Of a stretch of DNA of 64,000 nucleotides, positions 59,420-64,000 are shown in pieces. The position numbers were made by a program, and so were the translations under genes. The notes beneath the pieces are model-generated. The model saw nothing but the letters and a program-made list of their open reading frames with translations, was not told where the DNA came from and ran no database searches. Positions within the stretch are counted from its first letter, which is position 1. Each line of letters opens with the position of its first letter. The stretch covers positions 868,001 to 932,000 of the forward strand of contig NC_079232.1 of NCBI RefSeq assembly GCF_028502605.1, in the 5' to 3' direction. This DNA is from Trichoderma breve (lineage: Eukaryota > Ascomycota > Sordariomycetes > Hypocreales > Hypocreaceae).

Positions 59420-60994
59420 ATGGCTTCCTCGTCGTCAAACGTCGTCGGCGTCCACTACCGGGTCGGAAAGAAAATTGGAGAGGGTTCCTTTGGAGTCATC
59501 TTTGAGGGAACCAATCTGTTGAACAACCAGCAGGTGGCCATCAAATTTGTGAGTAGCCATAGCCTGCGTGTCCGCGTATAGCAGCGTCTACACGCAGAGA
59601 CAAGTCACTCGCGTCTTTGTTCGCCTTGTCGTGTCGACTCTCAATTTTTTCCCCTTTAGTTAATACTGACATTGCCGCCTCGCAGGAACCTCGGAAGAGT
59701 GATGCACCACAGCTTCGGGATGAGTACCGCACGTATAAGATTCTCGTTGGTTGCCGTAAGCTACACCTATTCATTTTTACCGACCTCAGCGATACAGACG
59801 ATTGATGCTAACGCGGCGCGCCTCTTTCTAGCCGGCATTCCCAATGTCTACTACTTTGGACAGGAGGGTCTGCACAACATCCTTGTCATCGACTTGCTCG
59901 GACCTTCGCTCGAGGACCTTTTCGACCACTGCGGACGTCGGTTCACCATCAAGACCGTCGTCATGGTCGCCAAGCAGATGCTTTCTCGAGTCCAGACGAT
60001 ACACGAAAAGAACCTCATCTACCGTGATATCAAGCCCGACAACTTTTTGATCGGACGACCAGGAACTAAGGCATCCAATGTCATCCACGTGGTCGACTTC
60101 GGTATGGCCAAGCAATACCGAGACCCCAAGACCAAGCAGCACATCCCCTACCGCGAGAGGAAGTCGCTGTCCGGTACTGCCCGTTACATGAGTATCAACA
60201 CCCATCTTGGCCGCGAACAGTCTCGACGAGATGACCTGGAGGCTCTTGGCCACGTTTTCATGTACTTCCTGCGTGGCGGCCTCCCCTGGCAGGGCCTCAA
60301 GGCTGCTACTAACAAGCAAAAATATGAAAAGATTGGTGAGAAGAAGCAGACCACTGCCATCAAGGATCTCTGTGAGGGCTTCCCTGAGGAGTTCAACAAG
60401 TACCTGACGTACGTCCGAAACCTTGGTTTTGAGGACACCCCCGACTACGATTACCTTCGAGAGCTCTTCACCCAGGCCTTGAAGAACGCCGGCGACGTCG
60501 AGGATGGCGAGTACGACTGGATGAAGATTAGCAAGGATTCGGGAAAGGGGTGGGACTCGATGAAGAATCATGGCGCCGCATACTTGCACAACCCAAACGC
60601 GCGCCCCGGTCCTTCTCAAATGGAGCTGCACAGTGGTCATCGTCCTGGGAATACCAGCTCTCAACAGCAGGCTCAGAATCTCACTGTCGGCCGTTTAAAC
60701 GCCGCGCAGCCCCCTCCTCCTTCGCCGATCAAGCAGATGGGGAGCAAGAGAGATCGACCAAACGCCCCCGGCGCACTGCCAGCCCAGCGGATGAGTGGAA
60801 CAGGTCTTCGCGAAATGGGTACCCCCACTGGCTCAACTCAGGCCCAGTTCCAGAACAGCACCCAGAACCTCCCCCAGCCGGTAACGAGCCAGCAGGGCCC
60901 CATGACGGCAGCAGGCCAGTCTAGTGCGCGACCCGCCGAGGCCCAGCAGCCCAGCGGATTCCAGAAGTTCATGAAGACCATTTGCTGTGGCTAA
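59420..60994 (+). CDS. Casein kinase I, Yck/CK1-gamma-like with C-terminal CC
   Basis: Three exons, 59420..59548, 59686..59755, 59832..60994; 453 aa. It is a Ser/Thr kinase of the CK1 family. The ATP loop GEGSFG is at residues 20-25, Lys42 is in VAIKF, the catalytic loop YRDIKPDN at 130-137, and DFG at 155-157. CK1-specific text such as [50 protein letters not shown] and [19 protein letters not shown] is present. The tail after residue 310 is Gln/Pro-rich and ends KFMKTICCG. Yeast Yck1/Yck2 end in a palmitoylated Cys-Cys that holds them at the plasma membrane; here a Gly follows, so palmitoylation is likely but unproven. In fungi such kinases act in endocytosis, septation and nutrient signalling. 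All motifs are intact. Confidence 0.93.
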
Positions 60995-62292
60995 AGCGGG
61001 CGTTGTTTGTTTTTTTGCGAGTTTTTCGGGATTTATTTAGTACCATGCATGGCTGGCGACATTGTACCCCGACAAATTATGTCGACGCCCCTCTTAATTC
61101 TACTGGAGAGATTGATTCCTTGAAGCAAACAGAAAAAAACCAAACCTGCTGGTGAGACGGACATTTTGTTCTCTGCGTCCAGACGACTGCTGCTCAAGCC
61201 AAATACTAGATGGCAGAAGAGAGCTGCAGGGCCCTGGGCCAGAGGAAGGCGATGGACCGTTTAAGGCGAAAGACACCCCCGGCTTGGAAACAGAATAGCG
61301 AATCGATTTACTCCATACCTTCACCACATCCATGTCATACCACCTACCTACCACTCAATAGAAGAACCGCGGCATTGATGGGAGCGCGTGTCCATTACGA
61401 CCAACCGAGAAGGAGTTGCGAGAGAGAAAAAAAAACGACAGACGGATACTGGTCTTGATTTCTTGGTTGGACCTTTTTTCTTTTTCTTTTTTTCTTTTTT
61501 TCCATATTATTATTTCCTTTTTTTCTTTTTCTTATGTCTGACATTCCATTACGACACCATACTACACCACTTTCGATGTGCAGCGCAGCAAGGCGCAGGA
61601 TGGTCACGAAGGGCAGCATTGGGTCTGGTCCAGGTGTGCTTTTCTTTTTACTCTATTTGCGCCGTCTATATAATAAGTCTTGCGAATCATGGAGTGGCGG
61701 AGAATGAAATAGAAGCAAGGAAAGGGGGGGCGAGTGACGAGCTGGGCATGGATGTGTATAGAGACGAGGTCGAGGTAGTAGCAGCATTTCGCGTGTGACA
61801 GTTCAGAAATTGGCGAGCTTTGTACGGAGAGAAGATGTCTTTTGAGAGTTTGGGATCCGTCATTAGGTAGGGAGTTATTCATCGGTATACCTTGTAATGG
61901 AATTAGGATTGTCCAAAAAAAAGTGTGAGGATGCAGCAAAACGTAGTAAACTTATTAAAAAAAATCAACTGGAACAATTACTATATCGAACATTTTTTAT
62001 TTCTTTCAATTTGCCGTGACTACGCTACGCATCATACATTAAGTAAATGGACAGACCACCTCACCCTTTCATCGCACACACACCTGATATGTATTTTGAT
62101 CGAGAGGGGGTTTTGACGGTTTAGATGTGGAACGAAACGACGGGCTGTTTATCGTATTTCGAACATTTTTTTCTTCTTGAATCCCACCGTATTGTTTTTG
62201 ATAAAGAGTTATCCCCTCCCCCCAATAGGCCAATAAGTCAAAACCTTCTTCCTACCCCAAGCTCTATTTGTCGCTTCTAGTTTGTATCCTTC
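60995..62292. other. Convergent 3' flanks of casein kinase I and p24 genes
   Basis: Rich in T and A homopolymer runs (61470-61535, 61950-61970) and C/T tracts, consistent with 3' UTRs and transcription ends of two converging genes. No gene recognised; the 136-codon frame at 61388 is low-complexity (poly-Phe). Confidence 0.6.
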
Positions 62293-63113
62293 TCAAGTAA
62301 GCTTTTGCTTGATGAAGAATGAGCGTAGATGTGAGAGTTGCCATGCGCAGGTAGCACCGAGGACGACGAGTTGGATGATGATCCAGCGGACGACGCGGGC
62401 GTTTGTGGATTCGGACTGGTCTCTGAACTCGGCTTCTCGTTCCTGAAGATATGAAGTTGTGTAAGTATCTAACACTAACATGAAGAGTAATGGCAAAAAA
62501 CGCCAAAGGAAAGAGGAGGGGGGTTTAACTGACTCTTTGGAAAACCTGTTCCCTGCGAATGTCGTTCAGCCTGGCATTGAGGTCCTTGACGCGGGTGGTA
62601 ATGTCCTGCAGCTTCTCCTTGTCGTCGCTCTCGATCTGGTTGGTCTCGCCAATGACCATGTCGAGGCGCAGCTTGATGCCGCCGTTGTAGTTTGCCATGG
62701 AGAGCCAGCCCGGGCGGCCGCTGCTGGAGGAGGGCATGAAGCAGATCTTGTGGTCACCCGCGTCGGCGGCGGAGAAGGTGAAGCGGCCGGAGGAGGTGCC
62801 TCGCTGGGAGACGACACGGTGGTTGTTGTCGAAGACTTCCTGTCCATTTGTTTAGCTAGTTTGTTCCAAAATCCCAATCACCCTTGAAATGGATGTTGTG
62901 TTTACATACATCGACGGTGATGTAGATGGTGATGCCTTGGTGTTCCTGCCACTGCTGCGCCCGGTCGTCCCACTCCGAGGCAGAGTAGTGGCCCACGACC
63001 AGAGTGTCCTTGGGAAGCTCTTCGTAGAAGCACTTGGGGGTGCCGCCGTCGATGAAGAAGTACAGAGCTTGCGCCGCAGCCACAAAGGTGGCCAGAGAGA
63101 AGAGGGACCTCAT
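62293..63113 (-). CDS. p24/EMP24-family cargo receptor (Erp type)
   Basis: Three exons (minus): 63113..62910, 62839..62534, 62442..62293; 219 aa. It is a type I membrane protein of COPII/COPI vesicles between ER and Golgi. A signal peptide covers about residues 1-16 ([16 protein letters not shown]), followed by the GOLD domain start [20 protein letters not shown] and a second Cys in [10 protein letters not shown] coiled coil follows ([35 protein letters not shown]). One TM segment lies near residues 190-210 ([15 protein letters not shown]). The short cytosolic tail SFFIKQKLT has an FF pair and lysines typical of p24 sorting signals. The KCFYEE start suggests the alpha subfamily (Erp1-like); that is tentative. 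Donor GTCAGT in intron 2 is slightly unusual. Divergent from SWC4. Confidence 0.9.
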
Positions 63114-63714
63114 CTTGTGTTGTTTCGTTTCGTGAGGGGAGCTGGTGTGCTGTGGCGATGTGTTATAAACCCGGGGCCGGTAAAGCTGTCTTTTGCACCG
63201 AATCTCCGCAATGGAATTCGCGGGTTCTCGTGCAATAGTAAAATGGCACGATCACAACAATTGAGGCCCGTATTCGCCTGGTTGTGGAAGAAGAAAAAGA
63301 CTGCGCAATTGGCGGTTGAGCGTCTGTCTCCCTTTGGTCAACTTGAACTTCGTCCCTCCTTCGGCGAAGCTGCCACGTTCAGAAAATCCAGGGGTCTGCA
63401 CCAGCACCGGCGCGGGTCACGTGCACTCGACCGGCTGCTCAAACGCGCTTTTCCAGACTTTCAAGCTTGCTGCAAACCATCAGCCTTGCACGATTATTCC
63501 AACTACTCTTGATGATTTTTTGTTTTCTTCAATCATCGCTGCATCTGCATCCGACTGCGACTTATCGTCATTAATAACACCGACCGATAAAACATCCATT
63601 TCCGATCGAATCTTCTTTTCATTTGCTCGCGGGCTTAGAGAGAAACAAAGCGATGACGGCATAAATCCCTTCAAACTTTCCTCTACAAAAAACTGCCGAT
63701 AATCTACTGCCACG
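63114..63714. promoter_or_regulatory. Shared divergent promoter region, p24 and SWC4 genes
   Basis: The two start codons face away from each other across 601 bases. Both promoters should lie here. An A/G-rich stretch near 63286-63302 and T-rich parts near 63518-63530 are seen; no TATA box is obvious. Confidence 0.5.
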
Positions 63715-64000
63715 ATGACATCCTCCGACGTCCGCGACGTGCTCAACCTCCCCGATGGCGCTGCCGGCGGCCCTCGTCCCTCCAAGAAGGCAAAAATCAC
63801 CGCCCCGCGCCCTAACCTCAAGGGTCTCGCGCGCGAGGTGCACAATCTCGGCGGCGACAACCCCATCGCCATTGTTCCGGAGGTCACGCAGTTCAAGAAG
63901 CGCCGGTTCGTTAGTCGTAAGCCGGCCGCACGATGGGAGCTGCGACAGTTTGCGAATTCTGGAAGGAAAGATGAGAGCCTGGTCTTGAGGCACTGGAGGA
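63715..64000 (+). CDS. SWC4: SWR1/NuA4 subunit Swc4 (N-terminal part, cut by window end)
   Basis: The first 95 or so residues are present and open to the window end. MTSSDVRDVLNLPDG, then NLKGLAREVHNLGGDNPIAI, VPEVTQFKKRRF and RKPAARWEL match the N-terminus of Swc4/DMAP1, which is very conserved in fungi. Swc4 is shared by the SWR1 complex, which deposits H2A.Z, and by the NuA4 acetyltransferase. The SANT-like domain should begin past this window. The ATG at 63715 (context CACGATGAC) has no in-frame upstream rival nearby. Introns beyond this point cannot be judged. Confidence 0.88.
   Translation, partial: MTSSDVRDVLNLPDGAAGGPRPSKKAKITAPRPNLKGLAREVHNLGGDNPIAIVPEVTQFKKRRFVSRKPAARWELRQFANSGRKDESLVLRHWR

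Overview
The window is nuclear DNA of a filamentous ascomycete. The evidence is short spliceosomal introns (about 60-190 bases, GT...AG, with CTAAC/CTGAC-like branch sites), genes on both strands without operons, and a typical fungal gene set: Zn2Cys6 regulator, ATG5, UTP15, an Inn1/Fic1-type C2 protein and SWC4. Protein character and intergenic style suggest Sordariomycetes, probably Hypocreales (Trichoderma-like). That placement is impression, not a test. I recognise no plasmid, viral, CRISPR, rRNA or tRNA features.

Layout. 0-6.6 kb: a Gly/Ser/Thr-rich repeat protein, a doubtful small minus-strand ORF, ATG5, a CSA/ERCC8-like WD40 repair protein convergent with ATG5, and a divergent gene resembling the UAF subunit Rrn10. 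6.6-21.1 kb: a 14-kb gene desert with homopolymer tracts, microsatellites and scattered short palindrome-like words (GTACTCGTAC, TACGGAGTA). 21.1-25.1 kb: a six-exon Zn2Cys6 factor of 1,212 aa. 25.1-31.6 kb: a second desert with a weak candidate LTR fragment at its right end. 31.6-37.1 kb: a six-exon DDX60-like Ski2-family helicase (1,729 aa). 38.2-39.1 kb: a small secreted four-cysteine protein with a decayed partial duplicate next to it. 39.6-44.5 kb: UTP15 and an Inn1/Fic1-like cytokinesis protein. 46.5-47.4 kb: a free methionine-R-sulfoxide reductase whose reconstruction needs a 5-base micro-exon. 48.6-54.6 kb: a LETM1-like mitochondrial protein, a stand-alone SCP2 protein ending in AKL, a nitronate monooxygenase and a Kv-beta-type aldo-keto reductase. 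54.6-59.4 kb: a third gene-poor stretch leading into a casein kinase I gene with a probable 5' UTR intron. 62.3-64.0 kb: a p24 cargo receptor and the truncated start of SWC4, divergently arranged.

The genes are mostly unrelated housekeeping functions: autophagy, DNA repair, rRNA transcription and processing, oxidative-stress defence, secretory traffic and chromatin. No multi-gene pathway or biosynthetic cluster is evident. The most notable points are the DDX60-like helicase in a fungus, the micro-exon gene with repeated GTTCGT donors, the secreted-protein gene with its tandem relic, and the word-rich deserts around the Zn2Cys6 gene.

Exon coordinates were derived by hand from splice signals, reading-frame continuity and remembered family conservation. 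No search was run.
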